A DNA stretch of 49,218 nt, taken from positions 1 through 49,218 of the forward strand of contig SKTZ01000024.1 in assembly GCA_007122335.1 (NCBI GenBank). Direction: 5' to 3'. Positions 43,133-49,218 of this stretch are shown in pieces; the first letter of the stretch is position 1, and each line of letters starts with the position of its first letter. The DNA comes from Bacillota bacterium. Its GTDB lineage: Bacteria; Bacillota; Halanaerobiia; B1SED10-174. A program made the position numbers and the translations under genes. The notes beneath the pieces are model-generated. The model searched no databases and was not told where the DNA came from. It worked only from the letters and a program-made list of their open reading frames with translations.

Positions 43133-43609
43133 ATGCATAATAAAAAGGAAATAATCCTGGAACTAAAAGCTCACCGGAAAAGGCTTTTCCAGGTTTTAAA
43201 GAAATTTAAAGAAGAGGAATGGGCAGAGCCGTTAGGTCCCGGGAAATGGACGGTGCAGGATATGGTTGTCCACCTGACCCACTGGCACCGCTGGGGTTTG
43301 AATAAATTGCGCCAGATGGTAGCCTACGGGATTATTGACAGCTCCGGTCCCAAAGATACCGATGCCTTAAATGAATTGATAGCAAGAGCCTGGGCCCAGC
43401 ACTCCATTTTTGATATCAAGGCTGACCTGGAAGGAATTTTTAATGAGATCCAGGCTTTCCTTTCCCACCTGCCCGAGGAATGGTTTAATAAAACCTGGGA
43501 GTATGGTGATATAGAAGCGGATATGGAAAGATGGATGAAATTTTTCGCCGACCACGACCGGGAACATATCAGGGAATTGGAAGCCCTAAAGGGGAGGCAA
43601 GGTCAATGA
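43133..43609 (+). CDS. DinB-superfamily protein
   Basis: The 158-residue four-helix-bundle protein shows the DinB/ClbS-type layout: WTVQDMVVHLTHWHRWG at about 43-59, with a probable metal histidine, and FFADHDREHIREL near the C-terminus with two more. GGAGG precedes the ATG by seven bases. Members are metal-binding and often thiol-transferase-like; none is established for this one. Its stop overlaps the start of the next gene by four bases, so the two are coupled. Confidence 0.8.
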   Translation: MHNKKEIILELKAHRKRLFQVLKKFKEEEWAEPLGPGKWTVQDMVVHLTHWHRWGLNKLRQMVAYGIIDSSGPKDTDALNELIARAWAQHSIFDIKADLEGIFNEIQAFLSHLPEEWFNKTWEYGDIEADMERWMKFFADHDREHIRELEALKGRQGQ

Positions 43610-44991
43610 GAGAACAGGAAAGATTGGAACCCTGTTTCTGCGGGAGTGGACGCTCCCGGACCGAATGCTGCGGGTTAAAGGGCAACCGGGTTCTTGATTT
43701 TACAGATTTCAAACTGGGTCGGGAAATAAAGGAGATCCGCAAGGAACTTTATGAGTTTCTGCTCTATGATCTGAAAGTTTTGGAAAAAGGATTTGCGGAA
43801 TCCGTATTCTCCGACTACATGGATTATTCCGACCTGGTTTTTGATAATGAATATCTGGAACTGTTTCTGGAATGGGTTGTTTTTAGCTTTAAAATGGAGA
43901 AAGGGAAAACTCCTTTCTCCCGGTTTTTAGAGGAAAAAAAGAAAACCATTCGCCCGGGTCTATACCAGGAACTTCTCCGCTGGAAAAAATCTTTTTTGTC
44001 GGCCCACCGGGTTAAGGAGATCCTTCCCGGGGGAACCATCATTCTGCAGGATATTTTTTCTGCTGATGTCAACTGGCTCTCCTGTTCCCAGATTCCCGAA
44101 GTCCTGGAAGTTGGGGATGTAATGATAGCCAGGCTTTTGGCTGCAGGGAACTGGAATGTAACTTTCCTGGATCCTCTAGTTTTTCCTGACCTGGTTGAAA
44201 AACCTCTTTTCCAGGACCTCAGCGGAATGCGGGAAAGAATGGTCGGCTGGGGTTTCTCCTATAAATCCTGGGCGGAATTTCTCCGGAACCAGGAGGAGAT
44301 TATCCTGACAATTCTCTGCGCCTGCTTTGAAGAAAGCCAGCGGGAAGAGGAGAATGATGGGGAGCTGGACCGGGAAATGGGTCTGGAAATCAGGGAATTC
44401 TTAAATCAACCCCGGACTGATCTTGGCCATAAAAGCCCCCGGGAGTTAAGTTTAAGCAAAGTGGGAAGGGAAACTTTGGGGTTATTTTTCCTCCGGATTG
44501 ACCGGGGTGATTATACCTGGAAGGGTGTAAATCTCTCCGAATTTTCCGGGGAAATAAAAACCCTGCTCGGGGCCAACAAAAAAAATCAGGGAGAACACAG
44601 CTGGGAGGTAGAAAGCTACTTTGCCGAAGCCTGTCTCCTGGCCCGCAGAATGGCTCGCTACCACTTCCCTAAGGATATTGAAACGGCCCTTTCTTTCTGG
44701 GAAGCATATAGCCTTAATAAAAAACCAGTATTTCGCAAAAAGGGTTCCTGGGCTGCGGCAATAGACTATTTAGTGTCCCGCTTAATTGGCTACAACGAAA
44801 CCCAGAATGAAGTTGCGAAGATTTACGGGGTCTCTCTCAGTTCTATAGGCAGAAAACAGGGAATTCTTACCGAATTTCTGGCAGAAGAATATAAAAAGGC
44901 TTCCTTTTCCTCCAGGTTTACCGATGAAAAAGGCTGTTTTTCAGATATCCTGTGGTTATTCGACCAGTCCCGGCTAAACCCATTTAACTAG
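43606..44991 (+). CDS. SEC-C zinc-motif protein with C-terminal HTH-like segment
   Basis: This 461-residue protein starts at ATG 43606 (GGGGAGG eight bases upstream, ATGA overlap with the DinB-like gene). Residues about 8-21 form a SEC-C-type zinc site (CFCGSGRSRTECC). The middle region is unassigned. The C-terminus (about 375-445) contains GSWAAAIDYLVSRLIG then TQNEVAKIYGVSLSSIGRK, a helix-turn-helix or cyclin-like arrangement that suggests nucleic-acid binding. Function is unknown. Confidence 0.72.
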   Translation: MREQERLEPCFCGSGRSRTECCGLKGNRVLDFTDFKLGREIKEIRKELYEFLLYDLKVLEKGFAESVFSDYMDYSDLVFDNEYLELFLEWVVFSFKMEKGKTPFSRFLEEKKKTIRPGLYQELLRWKKSFLSAHRVKEILPGGTIILQDIFSADVNWLSCSQIPEVLEVGDVMIARLLAAGNWNVTFLDPLVFPDLVEKPLFQDLSGMRERMVGWGFSYKSWAEFLRNQEEIILTILCACFEESQREEENDGELDREMGLEIREFLNQPRTDLGHKSPRELSLSKVGRETLGLFFLRIDRGDYTWKGVNLSEFSGEIKTLLGANKKNQGEHSWEVESYFAEACLLARRMARYHFPKDIETALSFWEAYSLNKKPVFRKKGSWAAAIDYLVSRLIGYNETQNEVAKIYGVSLSSIGRKQGILTEFLAEEYKKASFSSRFTDEKGCFSDILWLFDQSRLNPFN

Positions 44992-45032
44992 GTTTAGAAA
45001 GAAAAAATTTTTCTATAAACGAGGTGTCCGGA

Positions 45033-45884
45033 GTGGTTTCGGAACTATACATTTCTGATCTGGACGGAACTCTCCTGAATGAAAAAGGGAGCCTTTCTTC
45101 CTTTTCTCGAGAAAAACTAAATTTTTTAATGGAACAGGGCCTCAACTTTTCCATAGCCAGTGCTCGAAGTATTTTTTCGATTCAGAAGCTATTACAGGGA
45201 GTTAACCTTAAACTTCCCGTAATTGGGTTTAATGGTGCTTTTATAAGTGATTTTAGTACCGGGGAACACCTCCAGATAAATTCCATTCCCCGGGAATTAA
45301 TAGACGAACTAATTCTCGACCTGGCAGCCTACGGGCAGGTTCCCCTGATTTCTGGTTTCGATGGGAAAAGGGACCGGTTGTTTTACCTCGAAATTTGTAA
45401 TGAAGGGCAAAACTTGTATCTGCAGGACCGCAGGGAACATAATGACCCCCGCCTCGGGCGGGCGGAAAGCCTGGAAGAAGCAATTTCAATAGACGTAGTT
45501 TCTTTTACCCTCATCGATAGGCAGGAAAAGCTTTTAGATCTGAGCAGCCTCCTGGAGAAAGAATATTCTGAGCAACTGGAAGCCCACCTTTTTGAAAACC
45601 CCTATTCCCCCGGGTGGTTCTGGCTGACAGTTCATGACCGGAAGGCCAGCAAGGACCAGGGCATCCTTGCCCTGAACCAGATTATGGGCTGCTCCCCAAA
45701 AAAGTTAACGGTTTTTGGAGACCAAGTCAATGATTTAAAAATGTTTGCCCTGGCTCACCGCGCTGTAGCAGTGAAAAATGCTCTGCCCCAGGTTAAGAAA
45801 GTGGCAACTCATTTGACCGGAAGTAATGAGGAGGATGGAGTGGTTAAATTTATTCTGCAAAACTGGGCCGGAAAGGAGAGGTGA
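45033..45884 (+). CDS. Cof-type HAD hydrolase (HAD-IIB)
   Basis: The 283-residue phosphatase has HAD motif I DLDGTLLNEKG (nucleophile and acid/base aspartates) at about 8-18, the serine of motif II in FSIASARS, and motifs III-IV around KASKDQGILAL and VFGDQVNDLKMF. The insert is the C2-type cap of Cof-like sugar-phosphate or flavin phosphatases. GTG 45033 lies eight bases after GAGG; GTG 45024 is closer and less likely. It lies 41 bases after the SEC-C gene and four bases before the GNAT gene. Confidence 0.88.
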   Translation: MVSELYISDLDGTLLNEKGSLSSFSREKLNFLMEQGLNFSIASARSIFSIQKLLQGVNLKLPVIGFNGAFISDFSTGEHLQINSIPRELIDELILDLAAYGQVPLISGFDGKRDRLFYLEICNEGQNLYLQDRREHNDPRLGRAESLEEAISIDVVSFTLIDRQEKLLDLSSLLEKEYSEQLEAHLFENPYSPGWFWLTVHDRKASKDQGILALNQIMGCSPKKLTVFGDQVNDLKMFALAHRAVAVKNALPQVKKVATHLTGSNEEDGVVKFILQNWAGKER

Positions 45885-45888
45885 TTTG

Positions 45889-46449
45889 ATGGCCGAGATT
45901 AAACCTGCGAAAATTCAGCTTTCTTCGGGTGAACTGGAGATTTCTTCAATTAAACCGGGGGAAGCAAGGGATGTCCTGGAATTCATGAAGGCTGTCTCCC
46001 GGGAAACAGATTACCTTATTCGAGAACCCGGGGAACTGCAGATGACTGAAAAAGAAGAAAAAGAATATATTGAAAAACAGCTCAAAGGGGAGAGGTCAAT
46101 TTTCATTGGGGCCCGGATCGGTGATGAGCTGGTTGGAACCCTCGGCTTTTCCAGTCCTCCCTTCCAGCGGTACAGCCACCGGGGTAGTTTTGGAATGGCG
46201 GTTAGCAGGCGTTTTTGGAATTACGGTATTGGGACCCACCTGGTCCGGGCCCTGTTAAAATGGGCTGAGGACAGGGGAATTGAAAAAATTTCCCTGGAAG
46301 TCGATGCGGAAAACCTCCGAGCGATAAAACTTTACCGAAAATTCGGGTTTGAACTGGAAGGTATTCTCAAAAGGAGCAAAAAAATGCTTTCAGGAGAATA
46401 TCGGGATGAACTCTTGATGGCCAGAATTTTAAAAGTTCCTGAAGATTAA
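45889..46449 (+). CDS. GNAT-family N-acetyltransferase
   Basis: This 186-residue acetyltransferase carries the acetyl-CoA loop RRFWNYGIGTHL at about 104-115 and the late beta-strand region LRAIKLYRKFGFELEG at about 140-155. AAAGGAGAGG lies upstream of ATG 45889; an earlier in-frame start at 45826 lies inside the previous gene. The acceptor substrate is unknown, and RimI/RimJ or small-molecule types are possible. It is likely co-transcribed with the HAD phosphatase gene. Confidence 0.88.
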   Translation: MAEIKPAKIQLSSGELEISSIKPGEARDVLEFMKAVSRETDYLIREPGELQMTEKEEKEYIEKQLKGERSIFIGARIGDELVGTLGFSSPPFQRYSHRGSFGMAVSRRFWNYGIGTHLVRALLKWAEDRGIEKISLEVDAENLRAIKLYRKFGFELEGILKRSKKMLSGEYRDELLMARILKVPED

Positions 46450-46491
46450 AATAAACCTGCCCGAGTCTAAAGAAGAGAAAGGTGTTGTCCT

Positions 46492-47037
46492 ATGCACCGT
46501 TACAAAAGCCAGATCATGGTAATTCTTGGTTTATTTTTAGCTATCCTCATCGCGGTTATCGCCTTTTTAGGGGGAGTAAAAGTGGAAGTTATGATTACAG
46601 TTAATCCCCCTGGAGGGGGCCAGATAGAAGGGGAAGGAAGATATAGTTCCGGGAAGGAAGTCACAATCAACGCCCAACCAAATGAGGGCTATGTTTTCTA
46701 CGAGTGGATAAAAAAAGGGGAAAGGTTTGCTGTATCTCCAAACTACAGCTTTAAAATCTGGGAGAAAAAGGACCTGGAAGCCCGCTTTTTAACTGTTGAC
46801 GAGGTTCGGGAAAAAATAATCCGGGTTTCCGTTACTCCAGAAGCTGCGGGAACTGTTGAAACAGAACCCTACGATGCCCATGCCAGCAAGATCGTCTTGA
46901 ACGCTGTTCCAGAAAATTCTTTTGAATTTAGGGGTTGGATAATTGATGGTGAGCTGATCGAGACCAAAATGGTTTATGTTGCCGATATCCATAAAGAAAA
47001 AGAGATTATCGCCAGATTTGAAGAAATTGAAGAATGA
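46492..47037 (+). CDS. Membrane-anchored protein with two InlB-like repeats
   Basis: After a short N-terminal helix (about 8-28) that may act as signal anchor, the 181-residue product has two tandem beta-repeats of the divergent InlB B-repeat type: VMITVNPPGGGQIEGEG to DLEARF (about 33-100) and IRVSVTPEAAGTVETEP to EIIARFEE (about 108-180). Each includes a Gly-rich turn and a conserved Trp (YEWI, RGWI). AAAGGTG precedes the ATG by seven bases. Such domains are found on cell-surface proteins. Its ligand is unknown. Confidence 0.78.
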   Translation: MHRYKSQIMVILGLFLAILIAVIAFLGGVKVEVMITVNPPGGGQIEGEGRYSSGKEVTINAQPNEGYVFYEWIKKGERFAVSPNYSFKIWEKKDLEARFLTVDEVREKIIRVSVTPEAAGTVETEPYDAHASKIVLNAVPENSFEFRGWIIDGELIETKMVYVADIHKEKEIIARFEEIEE

Positions 47038-47082
47038 AATTTGTTTCCCGGCTATCCTGGTTATAATTCTTATCTGTTTTTG

Positions 47083-47106
47083 ACCCTGCCTGCGCAGGGT
47101 TTTTGT
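47083..47106 (+). terminator. Rho-independent terminator
   Basis: ACCCTGC-CTGC-GCAGGGT followed by TTTTTG and more T ends the repeat-protein unit. Confidence 0.85.
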
Positions 47107-47410
47107 TTTTTGCATGAAAATTAACCCGAAGGAATTTTCCGGCTTGAGAAGAATTAAACCTATTTGATTTATTTAAACGAAAATCAAAATAACCTAAAAT
47201 AATTAAATGAAGTCATCAAAATTTAGAATAAAAAATAAAAAATATTAAATAAAAAATGGTTTTTTGTTTTTTTGAAGAATAATAAAACAAAACAAAAAAA
47301 TCCAGGGTATTGAATCCTTCCCCGAGGCCTGGGTTCGGAACCCAGAGGGAAAGGGGAAATTTCCCTGACCATTGATTTCTTTAAAAACCGGCTCCGGGAC
47401 CGGGAGGAAT
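47107..47410. other. AT-rich intergenic region ending in GC-rich hairpins
   Basis: The first 180 bases are very A/T-rich with no gene. From about 47310 the base composition changes, with hairpins CTGGGT-N5-ACCCAG (47328-47344) and AGGGAAA-N7-TTTCCCT (47346-47366), then a GGGAGG site before the small frame at 47411. The hairpins could be a structured leader, but no known riboswitch or tRNA was recognised. Confidence 0.45.
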
Positions 47411-47536
47411 ATGGTAGAATACCAATTTGAGAACCTGCCGCTTTACGCCCGGACGGGAGGCGAACCGGTGATAACCAATCGCGTTGCCTATAAGGAACAA
47501 AAAGAGACCATGCTTATATGGTATTACCACGTTTAG
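47411..47536 (+). CDS. Possible 41-residue protein or gene remnant
   Basis: ATG 47411 lies three bases after GGGAGG and opens 41 codons ending at TAG (47534-47536). The tail (RVAYKEQKETMLIWYYHV) faintly resembles the EpsI/exosortase-associated pattern in which a polar strand leads to a YW-rich segment, so it may be a truncated remnant. The next gene's ribosome site follows at once. It is short, so coding is uncertain. Confidence 0.35.
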   Translation: MVEYQFENLPLYARTGGEPVITNRVAYKEQKETMLIWYYHV

Positions 47537-47547
47537 GAGGGAGAATT

Positions 47548-48321
47548 TTGCAACCGCTGGAATATGCAGGAACTGGGCTTGAACTCGATCAAAAAATAAT
47601 CCTTGACGCGGCTGTGGGTGCTGGAAAAGCCACCGCTTTTTGGGCCGAAAAATTATCTGAAATTCGTGCTTCTTCCCGGATAATCGGTGTAGATATTGGC
47701 CTTCCCCGGGAGTGGAGAAGGAGAATTGGGGAACGATTGGGAGAAAATATCAAATACGTTGAACTGGTGGAAGGTGATATTTTCAACCTGGATTTCCTGG
47801 CAGATGAATCGATAGATATTGTTAACTGTGCTGACACAATTATTTTCCTCAATGATAGACCCCTGCGGCTTTTGCAGGCCTTTCAGGAATTCAAAAGGGT
47901 CCTGGTTTCAGGGGGTCATTTAATAATAACCTCAGAATATTCGAATAAGGACCTGGATCCTGATGAAGGACAGTGGCGGCGCTGGCATTTGAGTAAAGGA
48001 ATATTTGAATTAATGGGCAAAACCTGGTCGGTTGAACCTGAACCCGGGGAGGTTAGGAAAGCTTTAGAAATCCTTGGTTTTGAAATAACCGGGGAGCGGG
48101 ATTTCCCCCCGGTTAAAATAGATAATTACCTGGAAATAATGGATGATTGGCAAAATACCATGCAGGAGGAAATAAAAAATATCCCCTGGGAAGAAAGGCT
48201 TCGAAAAACTATTGCAGCAGAAGTAAATAAAGTTTATAAGCGGGTAGCCGAAGATGGTTATCTCCTGGGGCCCGCAAAATACGTTATTAAGGCCAGAAAA
48301 GAACTGGCGGGAGGGAGTTGA
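47548..48321 (+). CDS. Class I SAM-dependent methyltransferase
   Basis: The 257-residue protein has the Rossmann motif I IILDAAVGAGKATAF at about 16-30 (slightly atypical GxG), an acidic residue in IIGVDIG, motif IV IDIVNCADTIIFLND, and post-motif GGHLIITSEY. TTG 47548 lies six bases after GGAGGG. The methyl acceptor is unknown. It overlaps the next gene's start by four bases. Confidence 0.78.
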   Translation: MQPLEYAGTGLELDQKIILDAAVGAGKATAFWAEKLSEIRASSRIIGVDIGLPREWRRRIGERLGENIKYVELVEGDIFNLDFLADESIDIVNCADTIIFLNDRPLRLLQAFQEFKRVLVSGGHLIITSEYSNKDLDPDEGQWRRWHLSKGIFELMGKTWSVEPEPGEVRKALEILGFEITGERDFPPVKIDNYLEIMDDWQNTMQEEIKNIPWEERLRKTIAAEVNKVYKRVAEDGYLLGPAKYVIKARKELAGGS

Positions 48322-49091
48322 ATGCTTTGGGAAACTGGATTGAAGTAGCTCTCGAAACAAATGGACGGGGATTTTTGGGTCATATTGTTAATTTACCCGG
48401 TGCTTTTGTTCGGGGGAGGACCAAATATGAAGCTCTAAAAAAAGTTCCCGTTGAAGCAGAGCGGTACCTTAAATGGGCTGATAAATTCCCTGATAACCAG
48501 AAAATTATTGACCATTTCGGAACCTCCAGCGCTTTTAAGGACCAGGGTCTTGACATTGTCCAGGTTCACCGAACCCAGCTTGCAGTAGAAGAAGCAGATT
48601 CTGATATTCTGCTGGATGCTGACCGGGAGGTTTTAAGCCGGGAACAGTTTTTCCTGTTTCGAGATCTGATAACCCAATCCGGGGACGATGTTTATACACT
48701 TTCCCTGGAAACACCCGACCAAGATTGGTGTGATCCCAGAAAAGAGGGAAAAACCTTTTACGGGAAAGTCCCTTCCAGCGTTAAAGAAACCCTGAACCAC
48801 ATAGACGGGGTCCAGACTTTTTACCTTTCCCGAATAGGAATTGAATTTGAGTCCAGGGGCACCTTTTTAGAACGAAGAGACCACTGTATGGAAAAGCTTG
48901 CCGAGAGATTTGAGAATAAAAACAACGGAAAGATTTACCGGGTTGATGGCGAGGACTGGACCCTTAAAAAAGTAATGCGGCGGTTTTTGTGGCACGACCG
49001 GATCCACGCCCGGGCGATGGCTCGGATCCTGGTTTCCCAGCAGGAAAAAGGGATAATTTTTAATTTTTCAGACCCCTTTTATTTCTTTTAG
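48318..49091 (+). CDS. Fusion of HicB-like N-terminal and DinB-like C-terminal domains
   Basis: The 257-residue product begins with a HicB-type small alpha/beta domain (IEVALETNGRGFLGHIVNLPGA, then a VRGRTKYEALKKVPVEAERYL helix, about 8-52) followed by a helical bundle whose end (RFLWHDRIHARAMARIL) resembles DinB metal helices. TTG 48318 overlaps the previous stop; TTG 48330 has a better-spaced GGGAG. HicB folds are usually in antitoxins, but no HicA toxin is nearby. Domain assignment is by eye. Confidence 0.6.
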   Translation: MNALGNWIEVALETNGRGFLGHIVNLPGAFVRGRTKYEALKKVPVEAERYLKWADKFPDNQKIIDHFGTSSAFKDQGLDIVQVHRTQLAVEEADSDILLDADREVLSREQFFLFRDLITQSGDDVYTLSLETPDQDWCDPRKEGKTFYGKVPSSVKETLNHIDGVQTFYLSRIGIEFESRGTFLERRDHCMEKLAERFENKNNGKIYRVDGEDWTLKKVMRRFLWHDRIHARAMARILVSQQEKGIIFNFSDPFYFF

Positions 49092-49100
49092 GTTGAGCCC

Positions 49101-49218
49101 ATGAAAAAAATCAGTTACCGGCCCGCCCGGAAAGAAGATTTAACCGCAACCGCAGAAATATATATCCGGTGTTTGCGCCAAGACTATTCTTTCAAACCCC
49201 AGGATTACCTGGAGCAAC
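49101..49218 (+). CDS. GNAT-like acetyltransferase, cut by the window end
   Basis: ATG 49101 starts a frame of at least 39 residues (KKISYRPARKEDLTATAEIY at the start), typical of the first strand and helix of a GNAT domain. The rest lies outside the window. It is nine bases after the fusion gene, so probably the same operon. Confidence 0.55.
   Translation, partial: MKKISYRPARKEDLTATAEIYIRCLRQDYSFKPQDYLEQ

Noticed and set aside
47328-47344. tRNA T-arm-like hairpin (GGGTTCGGAACCC).
   Set aside because: No anticodon arm, acceptor stem or D-arm could be found around it.

Overview
The window looks like chromosomal DNA from an anaerobic, peptide- and amino-acid-fermenting member of the Bacillota (clostridial or Halanaerobiales-like). 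This rests on strong AGGAGG ribosome sites, frequent TTG and GTG starts, a mid-40s GC content judged by eye, rho-independent terminators, indolepyruvate:ferredoxin oxidoreductase, and a giant 2-hydroxyacyl-CoA-dehydratase-activase-type protein. Several exported proteins are acidic and two ABC binding proteins lack a lipobox cysteine, which would fit a halophilic relative; the genus is not determined. No rRNA, tRNA, CRISPR array, transposase or phage module was seen.

Layout. (a) 1-2310: an accessory-looking block with a three-gene minus-strand operon of unknown function, driven by a near-consensus promoter whose spacer is a perfect dyad, facing a nucleotidyltransferase-fold gene. (b) 2334-9430: a small exported peptide, a K+ channel with RCK domain, a c-di-GMP protein (degenerate GGDEF, cupin-like, HD-GYP) split by a frameshift at a dnaX-type A_AAA_AAG heptamer, a YeiH-family transporter preceded by a 34-residue membrane microprotein, AzlCD, an acidic secreted protein and small unknowns including DUF3006. 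(c) 9471-11591: cardiolipin synthase and a VTT-domain membrane protein. (d) 11702-20230: a sigma-54 enhancer-binding protein with a winged-helix C-terminus, a consensus -24/-12 promoter, a five-gene oligopeptide ABC importer and a C26 gamma-glutamyl hydrolase. (e) 20732-24312: MoxR, DUF58 and DUF4129. (f) 24332-29639, minus strand: DUF1028 protein and the 1.45-kilo-residue activase/dehydratase fusion. (g) 29786-33520: small membrane proteins, an MsbA-like ABC exporter and an exported protein resembling an inactivated MA-type peptidase. (h) 33602-40903: iorBA (minus), an exported amidohydrolase and a nitrilase-family amidase (plus), and a TrpXYZ-like ABC importer (minus) with a promoter dyad and an attenuator-like leader. 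(i) 41292-49218: an SLC13/RCK transporter, then a plus-strand series with DinB, SEC-C/HTH, Cof-type HAD phosphatase, GNAT, InlB-like repeat protein, methyltransferase, a HicB-like/DinB-like fusion and a GNAT gene cut by the window end.

How the genes work together. The peptide importer with its sigma-54 switch, the gamma-glutamyl hydrolase, the TrpX-like importer, AzlCD, IorAB, the amidase genes and the activase fusion together suggest uptake and fermentation of peptides and amino acids, aromatic ones included. This is inferred from gene families, not shown by the sequence alone. The most notable points are the candidate programmed -1 frameshift in the c-di-GMP gene, two promoters with palindromes filling the -35/-10 spacer, the attenuator-like leader, the split YeiH arrangement, and the uncharacterised operon at the left end.
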